DNA of 64,000 nucleotides from Emticicia aquatilis (lineage in GTDB: Bacteria; Bacteroidota; Bacteroidia; Cytophagales; Spirosomataceae), in the NCBI RefSeq assembly GCF_014644295.1, contig NZ_BMKK01000013.1:62001-126000 (forward strand), read 5' to 3'. Every line of letters begins with the position of its first letter. Positions within the stretch are counted from its first letter, which is position 1. The translations under genes and the position numbers were made by a program. The notes beneath the pieces are model-generated. The model ran no database searches, had not been told where the DNA came from, and saw only the letters and a list, made by a program, of their open reading frames with translations. Below are positions 8,240 to 16,707 of the stretch, one piece after another.

Positions 8240-9319
8240 ATGCCAAACGATTTCATAATCAGCCAATTACCATCCAACAGAATCTTACTTGAAGGAAAGG
8301 AATATGATTTTTATAGCGGTACGGCCTACTTAGGCATGAACCAAGATGCAGACTTCAAAAGATTATTGATTGAAGGCATGAATCGCTATGGAATGTCGTT
8401 TGGGAGTTCTCGAAACGGAAATCTACAACTTGACATTTACGACCAAGCCGAAGAAAAAATGGCTCGTTGGGTTGGGGTAGAAAAAGCACTAACGGTTTCG
8501 TCAGGAATGCTGGCTGGGCAAGTAGTAGCACAATATCTCAAAACGCAGAATGTAACGTTTTTTTATGCACCAAGCAGTCATTCAGCCAATTTCCATGAAC
8601 CAAATGTGAGTTTACCCAGTGTTAGTTTTGAGGTTTGGGCAAGCAATATTTGTCAAGAAGTTTCGGAGAAAAACGCCCCTCACTCAGTCATTGTTTGTAA
8701 TTCTTGCGATGCAATCAAACTAAGTTCTTATCATTTTGATTGGACGAGTAAGTTACCGCAAAATCAGCCAATTACGCTCATTATTGATGATTCGCATGGT
8801 TTGGGAATTACGGGAGAAAACGGTTCGGGAATTTTCAAGCAAATAACTGTCAACACAAATGTAAGACTCATAGTAGTGAGTTCACTGCACAAAGCCATGG
8901 GCATTGCGGGTGGAGTAGTTTTTGCCGATAAAAACTTTATTCATACGCTGCGTTACACCGCTTTTTTTGCTTCCTGCTCACCAATTGCACCTGCATACTT
9001 GTACGCCTACATGCACGCTGATGAAATTTATGAGAAAAACCAGCAAAAATTAAAGGATAATATTCAGCGTTTTTCGTCTCAACTATCTAATAGTCAGTCT
9101 TTATTTAATTCTATCGAAAACTACCCAGTTTATTATTCTTTACGAGACGACCTCTACGATTTTTTGTTTCAGAAAGGCATCTTTATTTACAGTTTTGCGT
9201 ATCCAATCAAAACAGGAAAGTCCAACACACGCATTGTGCTGAGTTCGTGGCATACAAGTCCTCAAATTGATTATTTGATAGATAAAGTCAAGGAGTTTTG
9301 CAAAGTTGCAGGAGTTTGA
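8240..9319 (+). CDS. PLP-dependent alpha-oxoamine synthase, BioF-like
   Basis: Cytoplasmic fold-type I PLP enzyme of the family that joins an amino acid to an acyl-CoA with loss of CO2 (8-amino-7-oxononanoate, 2-amino-3-ketobutyrate and sphinganine synthases). Family features are GMSFGSSRNGNLQLDIYDQAE near the N-terminus, the cofactor-contacting DDSHGLGITGENGSG, and the Schiff-base lysine in SSLHKAMGIAGG. At 359 residues it is shorter than most BioF proteins (about 385), mainly at the N-terminus. No other biotin gene is present, so pimeloyl-CoA is only one possible substrate. Its last 49 bp overlap the end of the convergent TraB gene. Confidence 0.8.
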   Translation: MPNDFIISQLPSNRILLEGKEYDFYSGTAYLGMNQDADFKRLLIEGMNRYGMSFGSSRNGNLQLDIYDQAEEKMARWVGVEKALTVSSGMLAGQVVAQYLKTQNVTFFYAPSSHSANFHEPNVSLPSVSFEVWASNICQEVSEKNAPHSVIVCNSCDAIKLSSYHFDWTSKLPQNQPITLIIDDSHGLGITGENGSGIFKQITVNTNVRLIVVSSLHKAMGIAGGVVFADKNFIHTLRYTAFFASCSPIAPAYLYAYMHADEIYEKNQQKLKDNIQRFSSQLSNSQSLFNSIENYPVYYSLRDDLYDFLFQKGIFIYSFAYPIKTGKSNTRIVLSSWHTSPQIDYLIDKVKEFCKVAGV

Positions 9320-10179
9320 TTCATTACGGCCGTAACAGTATAACCCTTTTTGCGAAGTAAATTAATCACACCTTTTTCGCCAGCCAAATGAGCAGCTCCA
9401 ACCGCAAAGAACGTAGATTTTTTTGCACTAATTTTGGCTATTTTCTTCAACCAACGTTTATTTCTTCTATCCAGAAGTAAATGCTCGTAGCGTGCCGAGT
9501 AAGAATCAAGCGAGGTTTTTACTAAAGCATTGAGATTTTCTTCTTTATAATCTTTCAGCAATGTCTGAAACGATTCCTGCATCTTACTAAAATCTTTTAT
9601 ACACCCCAATAATATATTGGCTTGTTTTTGCTGCGAAATCTTCTCAAAAACTGAAAGTTGGTCTTCCAAAGTCTCAAGTCCAAATATACTTTTATTTTGA
9701 ATATAAGCCATTTCTGCCAGTCCCTTTTCAACCGAAATGGGCTGATTACAGCCAATCATTGGCGAGTAAGTATATGAAAGCAAATAAAAAGGTTTAATCA
9801 TGCCCAAACTTTCAATCGAATAGCCAGTTCGTTCTCTAAAAAAACTCTCCAGTTGCTCATACTCATTGGCTTTTAGTAGATTTCTCAGATGCGTTTGGCT
9901 CGCCATTGAGCGTTGCATCTTTATAGCCAATTCTGGGTCATCTAAATCAAGTTCAAGGTAGAGTTGTTCGGTGGCGTTAAACGCTTTTTTAGCTTCTTCC
10001 GAAAAACTTAACTCATTGGGGCAAACTACGTGAATTGTTCCGTACAGAAAAGAAGATTTTTGTAGCCCTTTTCCCGAAATTTCCCACAATAAGGCATTCT
10101 CAGTCGGTACTTGCCCAATCGAAAGAAAAGGAAATAAGAAAAAAATCAGACAATAAAGAATTTGAATATTTTTTTTCAT
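9271..10179 (-). CDS. TraB/GumN family protein
   Basis: Exported protein of the TraB/GumN (ChaN-like clan) family, often a putative metalloprotease. The start at MKKNIQILYC is preferred over an in-frame ATG 48 bp upstream because it places the signal peptide (cleavage after SIG in FLSIGQVP) at the N-terminus. Family motifs are SFLYGTIHV near residue 40, RNKRWLKKI, and the C-terminal VGAAHLAGEKGVINLLRKKGY. The resulting 302 residues are normal for the family. It converges on the BioF-like gene with a 49-bp overlap. Confidence 0.85.
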   Translation of the reverse strand: MKKNIQILYCLIFFLFPFLSIGQVPTENALLWEISGKGLQKSSFLYGTIHVVCPNELSFSEEAKKAFNATEQLYLELDLDDPELAIKMQRSMASQTHLRNLLKANEYEQLESFFRERTGYSIESLGMIKPFYLLSYTYSPMIGCNQPISVEKGLAEMAYIQNKSIFGLETLEDQLSVFEKISQQKQANILLGCIKDFSKMQESFQTLLKDYKEENLNALVKTSLDSYSARYEHLLLDRRNKRWLKKIAKISAKKSTFFAVGAAHLAGEKGVINLLRKKGYTVTAVMNQTPATLQNSLTLSIK

Positions 10180-10516
10180 AGAAGTACGGAAAGCATGATA
10201 AAAACACTTTCTCAACAACCATGCCACAACTACACCTAAAAGGCACGTCGAAGACCACTAATTTTTTCGGGTTATAAATCCAAAACTATAAAACAAGCGT
10301 ATATGAAATCAAATATGAGTCGGAAATCCTGTTATTTGAAAAAAGAACATATAAAGATATTTAATAATTCATGGATATAAGAAAACGTAAGTTCTCGTAA
10401 AAACCTTATTATCAGATTGATAAAAAGGAGAGATAAGCCATTTTTTAGAAATGGCCGATTATAAAAAATATTCTACTGCCTAAATTTGAGTAGTAGGGTT
10501 TAACGGTTGAAAACAG
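10180..10516. other. Gene-free stretch
   Basis: About 340 bp between the start of the TraB/GumN gene and the terminator at 10517. No tRNA-like fold, coding frame or clear TAnnTTTG promoter was seen. It contains one short hairpin at 10437-10456 (GCCATTT and AAATGGC), which could be a processed RNA or nothing. Confidence 0.5.
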
Positions 10517-10549
10517 AAAGAGTGCCACCATTGGCGGCACTCTTTTTTA
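10517..10549. terminator. Rho-independent terminator of the TPR membrane protein gene
   Basis: Stem GAGTGCC and GGCACTC with flanking A and T runs, so it could work on both strands. On the minus strand it directly follows the TAA of the gene at 10547, whose stop codon lies within the T/A run. Confidence 0.75.
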
Positions 10550-12424
10550 TTTTTGAGAAGAAATTAACTTCAAATTTTCTTGTGCAATTTGGTTCGATGG
10601 GTCGAGCGAAACAGCTTGTTTCAAATCGGCAATCGCCCCAACTTTATCATTCAGATTATACTTCGCAATCGACCTATCGGTGTAGTAAGTCGAAGGATTC
10701 GTATCAATGTTTTCAATCACATACGTATAATCTTCGATGGCCTCCTTAAACTTATTGAGTTTCAGATACGCATACGCTCTCGCTCCTCTAATCTTAAAAA
10801 GTCTATCGTGAGATGGCAAACTCATTGATTTATTATAGTCTTCAATCGCCTTTGCTGGATTGCTCTCTACGAGCGTTATTCCTCGATTGAAATACACATT
10901 TCCTACGGTAGAATCAAGAGCAATTGCCTTGTCGTACATCTGTAATGACTTTGGAATGTCTTTTTTCAAGGCATAAACATTGGCTAAAATCTCGTAAGTG
11001 TGATAGCTATTGGTGTTTATTGCCAAAGCTTTTTCGCCAAACTCCTGCACTTTATCATATTGTCCTTGTCGGCCATACTCATCGGCCATTGACTCCAAAA
11101 TGCTACTATCTTCAGGATATTGCTCGTAAGCATTGCTCCACAAGCTAAAATTGTCTTTCCAAGTTTTTACTTGTTGAGTAGTCAGAAATAAGCAGAAAAC
11201 GCCAAAAACACTTCCTATTGTGAGTAAAACATTGGGTTTTTGAAAGTATTCATCAATTCCGTAAAAAATCATAAAAAATAAACCCACATAAGGCAAATAC
11301 GAATATCGTTCGGCCATAAATGCCTTACCAACCGATAGAAATTGTAATACTAAAAAGATTGTAACCAAGAAAAATCCCCAACCAAAGAAAATGTATTTCT
11401 TACGGCTATACGACCAAATCATGATGCCGATGGATGCAATGAAGAATGCAATCGCCAGAAAATATTTAGGATTAGTGGCACTTCCCGAAACTGGATACGG
11501 ATGCAAATTAGAAAGTCCAAAAGGCAAAATTGCCATCAAGTGATATTTTAAATAACCAAACATCGGATAAGCAACTCGCTCTAAACCCGAAAACGGTGGA
11601 TTGGCAAGTGCCTTATTTTTGAGTTCCATCGTAAGCAAACCATAGAAATCTCCGCCCGCCTGTACATTGATTGACATCAAACCAAAGAAAAGAGCCACGG
11701 CAAAAAACGCACTTTTCTCAACCAAGTTTTTTACAGAAAGCCATTCTCGGCCTTGCCAATAGTCAATCAATAATAATACTACCGGTAAAGGCACAGCCAT
11801 TGCCTTAGATAAAGCCGAACAAATGAATAGTAAAAGGCTAATAATCAACCATTTATTGTTATTTTCTTTGCGAAATCTCAGGTAAGACAAACACGAAAGC
11901 AAGAAGAAGAAAACATACAGTACATCTTTACGCTCAGCAATCCACGCCACCGATTCTACGTGCATCGGGTGAAGGCCAAAAACCAAAGCCGTCAGAAAAG
12001 CCACGATGTTTTTGCTTTCGGTAAGCCTTTGGATAAACTTAAAAACCAAAACTGTATTAATAGTATGAATAATGACATTCGTAACAATGAAAGAAGTTGC
12101 TCCTTTACCAAACAAAATCACATTCAATGCCAAGGAAAGCATCGTGATAGGGTGGTAGTTGAGAGCCACAATTCGCCCCATCAAAGTTTTGATATTTGCT
12201 CCCGTTGGATTTAGCACCAAATCATTATTCGTTACATAATGTTGGTCATCCCATTCTACAAAACCATTCTTGAATGCTCCAACGTAGGCTATGAATGTCA
12301 GCAAAGCCAGAATTATCAATAAAATCGTTGGGTTTATCCCCGAAGAAGTCTTCGGTGGACTAACTTTTGTTTGATTAACAGGTTTTACGGGCGTATTCTT
12401 GGCGGGTTTTTGTTGCTTCGACAT
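10547..12424 (-). CDS. TMTC-like multi-pass membrane protein with C-terminal TPR repeats
   Basis: Inner-membrane protein of 625 residues. After a short Lys/Pro-rich cytoplasmic tail come about ten hydrophobic helices, beginning with the conserved first loop GFVEWDDQHYVTNN, as in GT-C glycosyltransferases and the TMTC O-mannosyltransferase group. A second marker is HPMHVESVAWIAERKDVLY. From about residue 430 the chain becomes tetratricopeptide repeats (SYHTYEILANVYALKKD, GNVYFNRGITLVESN, AIADLKQAVSLDP). Such proteins are thought to transfer sugars from a lipid carrier to proteins outside the membrane; the acceptor is unknown. The pyrR start-side gene lies 94 bp away on the same strand. Confidence 0.8.
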   Translation of the reverse strand: MSKQQKPAKNTPVKPVNQTKVSPPKTSSGINPTILLIILALLTFIAYVGAFKNGFVEWDDQHYVTNNDLVLNPTGANIKTLMGRIVALNYHPITMLSLALNVILFGKGATSFIVTNVIIHTINTVLVFKFIQRLTESKNIVAFLTALVFGLHPMHVESVAWIAERKDVLYVFFFLLSCLSYLRFRKENNNKWLIISLLLFICSALSKAMAVPLPVVLLLIDYWQGREWLSVKNLVEKSAFFAVALFFGLMSINVQAGGDFYGLLTMELKNKALANPPFSGLERVAYPMFGYLKYHLMAILPFGLSNLHPYPVSGSATNPKYFLAIAFFIASIGIMIWSYSRKKYIFFGWGFFLVTIFLVLQFLSVGKAFMAERYSYLPYVGLFFMIFYGIDEYFQKPNVLLTIGSVFGVFCLFLTTQQVKTWKDNFSLWSNAYEQYPEDSSILESMADEYGRQGQYDKVQEFGEKALAINTNSYHTYEILANVYALKKDIPKSLQMYDKAIALDSTVGNVYFNRGITLVESNPAKAIEDYNKSMSLPSHDRLFKIRGARAYAYLKLNKFKEAIEDYTYVIENIDTNPSTYYTDRSIAKYNLNDKVGAIADLKQAVSLDPSNQIAQENLKLISSQK

Positions 12425-12518
12425 TTTTCTAATAAATGTATATGTACTTTATTCCTCATTATGGTTTTCATTTTTAACCACAATTTTCAACATATTTACA
12501 AATCTCATTCCAAAAGCA

Positions 12519-13052
12519 TCAACCAATCAACCAAATCTTATCTTCTTCGTTGCCTTGTTCTTTCCATTCTACCAATACACGCTGCGTATCAAGCGTATTT
12601 ACACGCATACCTGTATAATCGGGCTGAATCGGCAAATCTCTTTCGTAACGGCGGTTAATTAAGCACAAAAGCTCCACTTTTTCGGGGCGACCAAAGGCTT
12701 GCATTGCATCAATTGCCGCACGAACCATTCGGCCAGTCGCCAGCACATCATCAATCAAAATCACCTTTTTATTTTCAATCACAAAAGGCACTTTGGTTTC
12801 GTTGGGTTTTAGGGGCGTATCTCTTCTTCTGAAATCATCACGAAAGAAAGTAGCATCCAAATACCCCAGTTTTATATCAATGTTTGTTTCTTCTCTTAAT
12901 TTTTTGGTGATGCGTTCGGCCAAGTAGATGCCTCGTGGTTGCAGCCCCAAGATTACTGAATTCGAAAAATCTCCGTGGTTTTCAATCAATTGCTGGCACA
13001 AACGATTGAGTGTAATATCAAGTAAAGGATTACTAAGAATGAGTCGGTTCAT
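12519..13052 (-). CDS. pyrR: PyrR: pyrimidine operon regulator / uracil phosphoribosyltransferase
   Basis: Cytoplasmic type-I phosphoribosyltransferase fold. The PRPP-binding signature is VILIDDVLATGRMVRAAI, with PRGIYLAERI near the N-terminus and the PyrR-typical ending NTLDTQRVLVEW. The start at MNRLILSNPL gives 177 residues, the family length; an in-frame ATG 189 bp upstream would add unrelated sequence reaching past the pth start. In Bacteroidota PyrR homologues the RNA-binding attenuation role is uncertain, and no pyr genes are adjacent. It is divergent from pth, 127 bp apart. Confidence 0.88.
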   Translation of the reverse strand: MNRLILSNPLLDITLNRLCQQLIENHGDFSNSVILGLQPRGIYLAERITKKLREETNIDIKLGYLDATFFRDDFRRRDTPLKPNETKVPFVIENKKVILIDDVLATGRMVRAAIDAMQAFGRPEKVELLCLINRRYERDLPIQPDYTGMRVNTLDTQRVLVEWKEQGNEEDKIWLIG

Positions 13053-13179
13053 ACTCCTGCCACAAATCGGGAAAGGTTTTTTAATTAAAATAAATCTGGG
13101 TGTAAATCTAATAAATTGATAGACTAATTCTGCTAATTTTATGAACTTTGCACAAAAATTATTTACAAACAGAGGTATT

Positions 13180-13740
13180 ATGAAATATTTAATAGCTGGG
13201 CTTGGCAATATCGGTCCAGAATATGCACTTACCCGACACAACGTTGGTTTTATGGCCCTCGACAGGCTCGCGGCACAACAAGGCTTTTCGTTTAAGATGG
13301 AACGCCTCGCTTACACGGCCGAGTTTAAGTATAAAGGAAAACAGATTTACTGCATCAAGCCAACCACTTACATGAACCTCAGTGGCAATGCTATCAACTA
13401 TTGGTTGCAAGCTCTGAAAATTCCGACCGAAAACCTACTGGTGATTTGCGACGACCTTGCTTTGCCATTCGGAAAGCTCCGCCTAAAGACCAAAGGTTCG
13501 CACGGTGGGCAAAACGGTTTGCGAAATATCGAAGAGAAGTTAGGTACAAATGCTTATAACCGATTGAGGTTCGGAATAGGCAATAATTTCCATGCGGGCA
13601 AGCAAGTAGAATATGTCTTAAAAGCCTTCAACGACGACGAAATGATTCAGCTTGTCGATAGATTAGACCGTGTTGGCGAAATAATTTTGAATTTTTGCAC
13701 AATTGGTGTAGAGAGAACAATGAATTTTTACAACGAATGA
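13180..13740 (+). CDS. pth: Peptidyl-tRNA hydrolase
   Basis: Cytoplasmic enzyme that releases tRNA from peptidyl-tRNA dropped by ribosomes. The start at MKYLIAGLGN (186 residues) is chosen because G-L-G-N then sits at residues 7-10 and the catalytic histidine at residue 20 (TRHNVGF), as in E. coli Pth. The in-frame ATG 39 bp upstream adds nothing conserved. Other family blocks are KPTTYMNLSGNA, the catalytic aspartate region CDDLALPFGKLRLK, and GSHGGQNGLRNIE. An AGAGG-like stretch precedes the ATG. Confidence 0.95.
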   Translation: MKYLIAGLGNIGPEYALTRHNVGFMALDRLAAQQGFSFKMERLAYTAEFKYKGKQIYCIKPTTYMNLSGNAINYWLQALKIPTENLLVICDDLALPFGKLRLKTKGSHGGQNGLRNIEEKLGTNAYNRLRFGIGNNFHAGKQVEYVLKAFNDDEMIQLVDRLDRVGEIILNFCTIGVERTMNFYNE

Positions 13741-13914
13741 TTGTACTTTTTAAAGAATTTTCACATTTGCTATTTTTAGAATAAAATACAAGTTGCATTT
13801 TTTTAATACGAATTTTATTTTGTTTTTGCATTAAAAATTTACTTAAAATTTCTGTAATATTAGAAAAATCCAAATAATTTTAGAACAATATTCTGTTGTC
13901 GGCCATAGACAATA

Positions 13915-13946
13915 TTTGGATTGTATTATTTTTTCTTATACCTTTG
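13915..13946 (+). promoter_or_regulatory. Bacteroidota-type promoter upstream of the 13980 gene
   Basis: TTTG at 13915-13918, a 20-bp spacer, then TACCTTTG at 13939-13946 matching TAnnTTTG. The expected start of transcription is about 25-30 bp before the ATG at 13980. The surrounding 240 bp are very AT-rich. Confidence 0.6.
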
Positions 13947-13979
13947 CATCGTTATCCACAAGGAAAATAAGACAAAACA

Positions 13980-14441
13980 ATGAAAAATTCATTTAAATCT
14001 GTTATATTTGCATTGGTATTCGGGTCATTATTGACTACTGCAAATATTGTTAAAGCAAATGACCGTGATTCAGCCAAAAACGAAGTAATTTTAGTTAGAG
14101 GTGCTGAAGCAAGTTTCGCAAATTTTATGACAAAAAATGCGAAGAAATTAGTTAAGACAAATGATTGGAATGTTTTCACAGAAGTAGTGACTTTATATAA
14201 TGCCTCTCCGTCTAAATTCATAACATTGAGTGCCGACAAGAAAGCAGCATTTATCACAGCAGTAGAAAACATCGAAGTAAAACTTAATAAAGTACGTGGC
14301 AGTGAAGCGAAGGTTTGGAAGCAGAAAGTAACAACAACCGCCTCAGTAATTAAAGTTTTATGGAATTACCAATCAAACGTTGAGTCAACAGACACACAGC
14401 AGGCCGAAGCTCCAGTAGCTATCGAAATGTTAGGTCGCTAA
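13980..14441 (+). CDS. Small secreted protein of unknown function
   Basis: I do not recognise a family. The 153-residue product has a clear signal peptide (MKNSFKSVIFALVFGSLLTTANIVKA), so the mature protein is about 127 residues, exported, lysine-rich in its first half and ending in an acidic, alanine-rich tail. Tryptophans at NDWNVFTE, AKVWKQK and VLWNYQS suggest a folded helical core. It has its own consensus promoter and a strong terminator at 14511-14551, so it is probably transcribed alone. Confidence 0.7.
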   Translation: MKNSFKSVIFALVFGSLLTTANIVKANDRDSAKNEVILVRGAEASFANFMTKNAKKLVKTNDWNVFTEVVTLYNASPSKFITLSADKKAAFITAVENIEVKLNKVRGSEAKVWKQKVTTTASVIKVLWNYQSNVESTDTQQAEAPVAIEMLGR

Positions 14442-14510
14442 GACTCAACTTTCAAGAAGAATATTAAGTTTTCATAGTTTAATAGGTTAGGGTTGAATAG
14501 ATGGACGCTT

Positions 14511-14551
14511 ACCCCACTGCTCTCGATAGCGGTGGGGTTAAGTTTTTTTAG
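14511..14551 (+). terminator. Rho-independent terminator after the 13980 gene
   Basis: GC-rich stem with CCCCAC and GTGGGG arms and an 8-12 nt loop, followed by TTAAG and a run of seven T. Confidence 0.8.
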
Positions 14552-14654
14552 GGGGTACAGGAACGCTCAACCGATAAAATAATGTTATATTTTTAATACT
14601 AACAGAGGTTGGTAATATTTGCAATTATCAACTCTCAATTATCAATTATTTGTA

Positions 14655-15194
14655 ATGCGTAAACTGCTCTTTATCAGCTTATTACTAATCGGATGCACGG
14701 AGTCCGAAAACCAAAATTCTACAAAAACATATTTCGATTTGGCGGGCCTTATAACTCAGCAAATAGCAGAATTAAATAAAAACCAGCCGCTTACGCACAA
14801 AAATTTAGTAATTGAAGACAAAAAAGAAGTATTGAATACCAATAAAATTGATTGGCAAAAAGAACTCGAACTCTTTCTACAAGCCGATTTAAACAAGCAG
14901 TCGTATCAATTAAGCTATAATAAAGAAGAAACTCCTCAAATGGCGATTTATACGCTTAAAGAAAGCGAAAACCTGCCCGTAAAATCATTGAAAATTATTT
15001 TTGATGAAGATAAAACCGTAAAACACATTGAGGCTTTGCTACAAACCGAAAACTATCTGTATCAGTCAGAGAAACATCTTTTGATGACGCTTGATAAAAA
15101 TCATCTTACAAATTACCAAATAGAAGGCTGGCAAGAATTGTTTATCGGTAAAAAGAAGAGTTTTAAAGTTGATGGAATTGTGGTGAGGAAATAA
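14655..15194 (+). CDS. Putative lipoprotein
   Basis: No family recognised. The start at MRKLLFISLLLIGC is preferred to an in-frame ATG 36 bp upstream because it gives a short lipoprotein signal with lipobox LLIGC. The lipidated cysteine is residue 14. The 179-residue mature region is helical and charged in its first half, then shows strand-like segments (YTLKESENLPVKSLKIIFDEDKTVKHIEALLQTENYLY). This pattern resembles small Bacteroidota lipoproteins that bind other envelope components, but nothing assigns a role. A terminator lies 50 bp downstream. Confidence 0.75.
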   Translation: MRKLLFISLLLIGCTESENQNSTKTYFDLAGLITQQIAELNKNQPLTHKNLVIEDKKEVLNTNKIDWQKELELFLQADLNKQSYQLSYNKEETPQMAIYTLKESENLPVKSLKIIFDEDKTVKHIEALLQTENYLYQSEKHLLMTLDKNHLTNYQIEGWQELFIGKKKSFKVDGIVVRK

Positions 15195-15245
15195 GAATTG
15201 AAAATTAAGAATTTTATAAAAGACTAATATCCAATATTTTAAAGT

Positions 15246-15280
15246 AAAAAAAGAGCCTTCCGAGAAAGGCTCTTTTTTTA
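15246..15280. terminator. Bidirectional terminator between convergent genes
   Basis: Perfect stem AAGAGCCTT and AAGGCTCTT with a 6-nt loop, flanked by A7 on the left and T7 on the right. It serves the lipoprotein gene (plus) and the TPM gene (minus). Confidence 0.85.
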
Positions 15281-15300
15281 CTTTATCTTTCAAAACTACT

Positions 15301-16059
15301 TTAATAATCTCCGCCAGCACCACCGCCGCCGAAACTACCTCCTCCGAAGTCGAAACCTCCACCACTACTTCCACCACCGCTTGACCATCCACCCGACGAA
15401 CTTCCCCAACCTGTGTAGGTTGTGTAAGGCACAAAGCCACCTCCACGGTTTCCGCCACCTTTACTACCTCCACTCATTTTTCCAATCACATACAAGATAA
15501 TCAATCCTATAATGATAAAGAAAATGATAGCAAAAATAACATCACCCAAATCACCTTCTTCGGCAGGGTCTGCATCAAATTCGCCCGATAAATACTTAAT
15601 TATGCTATTCGTTGCTTCATCAAGACCTTGATAATAGCGTAATTGCTTAAAATTGGGCTTTACTACCTGCTCGATAATTCGTTTGCTGTAAGCATCTGTC
15701 AAACCACCCTCTGCACCGTAGCCTGTGGCGATAAAGATTTTTCTATCTCCAGGAGCCCATAAAAATACAACACCATTGTTTTTACCTTTTTGTCCAACTC
15801 CCCATTCTCTACCGAGTTTGACGGCATATTCGCTGATGTCATAGGGTTGAACGCTTTTTACGATTACAATAACTACTTGCGTAGAGGTCGAATCGTAATA
15901 TGCTTTTAGTTTTTGTTCTAATTGGTTGATTTCGCCCTGACTCAATAATCCGCCTACCAAATCATTGACAAATCTCGGAGGATTTGGCTTCTGTGGAATA
16001 TCTTGTGCAAAGACAAAACTTTGAATAAGAAAAAGAAATATGAAAAATCTGTTAAGCAT
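15301..16059 (-). CDS. TPM-domain (YgcG-like) membrane protein with Gly/Ser-rich tail
   Basis: Envelope protein of 252 residues. A signal peptide (MLNRFFIFLFLIQSFVFAQ) supports the start at 16059 over an ATG 24 bp upstream. Next comes a TPM (TLP18.3/Psb32/MOLO-1) domain with NDLVGGLLSQGEINQLE, QVVIVIVKS and GYGAEGGLTDAYSKRI. One transmembrane helix follows (VIFAIIFFIIIGLIILYVIG), then a glycine-rich tail rich in GGG and SSGG ending GGAGGDY. It is the third gene of a lemA-TPM-TPM unit. TPM proteins may be phosphatases or membrane repair factors; the function here is inferred only. Confidence 0.85.
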   Translation of the reverse strand: MLNRFFIFLFLIQSFVFAQDIPQKPNPPRFVNDLVGGLLSQGEINQLEQKLKAYYDSTSTQVVIVIVKSVQPYDISEYAVKLGREWGVGQKGKNNGVVFLWAPGDRKIFIATGYGAEGGLTDAYSKRIIEQVVKPNFKQLRYYQGLDEATNSIIKYLSGEFDADPAEEGDLGDVIFAIIFFIIIGLIILYVIGKMSGGSKGGGNRGGGFVPYTTYTGWGSSSGGWSSGGGSSGGGFDFGGGSFGGGGAGGDY

Positions 16060-16195
16060 CGAGAAGTTTAAGTGGCAAACCACAATTATTTGTTATTAGT
16101 TATCAGTTAATGGCTTTGTTGTATTGTAGCCAGAGTCAATGTTAAATGCGTGCGGATATTTAATAGAGAATTGCTGGATAAACTAATGGTTGAGA

Positions 16196-16630
16196 TTAAG
16201 GTATTTGTTCGGTCGAAATATCATCCGAAATCTCATTAATGTCGTTGCTTTGATAAGGAAAATACTTTTTCAACTGAAAACCAGCTTCTTTTATTCCCAT
16301 TTGTAAGCCACCACTGAAATCATTTTGAGCAAAATACAGACGGAGAGTATCTCGTGTGCTTTCCCAAAAATTAGGTGGTACAACTTTGTCGATACCAACA
16401 TCGCCTAAAACTGCAAATTTACGGTCTCCATGAGCTAAGTAAAACAAAACAGCATTGCGTTGAGCAGTAGTATCAAGGCTCAAATATTGGAATACCTGCT
16501 TTGCACGCTCAAACGGGTCGGCTTCAGGGCAACGCTCTTCGATATGCACCTTTATTTCGCCCGAAGTATTAAGTTCGGCTTGCTTGATGGCAGTTATAAC
16601 CTTTTCTTTTTCAATTTCTGACAAAAGCAT
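16196..16630 (-). CDS. TPM-domain protein, short form
   Basis: Second TPM-domain gene of the operon, 144 residues from MLLSEIEKEKVITAIKQAE. Family features are TSGEIKVHIEERCP, RNAVLFYLAHGDRKFAVLGDVGIDK and an amphipathic helix near the C-terminus. It lacks both a signal peptide and a transmembrane helix, unlike its neighbour, so it is probably cytoplasmic or peripheral. The start at 16630 is preferred; an in-frame ATG 57 bp upstream would run through the hairpin at 16656-16684. The next gene follows after 136 bp. Confidence 0.85.
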   Translation of the reverse strand: MLLSEIEKEKVITAIKQAELNTSGEIKVHIEERCPEADPFERAKQVFQYLSLDTTAQRNAVLFYLAHGDRKFAVLGDVGIDKVVPPNFWESTRDTLRLYFAQNDFSGGLQMGIKEAGFQLKKYFPYQSNDINEISDDISTEQIP

Positions 16631-16655
16631 TATTGATTTCTTGGAATTTGATAGA

Positions 16656-16684
16656 ATAGCGACGCTGCATCGCAACGTCGCTAT
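16656..16684. repeat. Hairpin between lemA and the first TPM gene
   Basis: Arms ATAGCGACG and CGTCGCTAT, a perfect 9-bp inverted repeat with an 11-nt loop, in the short gap inside the operon. There is no T run, so it is more likely an RNA-stability or REP-type element than a terminator. Confidence 0.6.
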
Positions 16685-16707
16685 CAATCTATTTTTACAC
16701 TAATAAA

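Noticed and set aside
10180-10516. Possible small RNA or tRNA
   Set aside because: No cloverleaf, T-loop motif or strong promoter; only one weak hairpin was seen.
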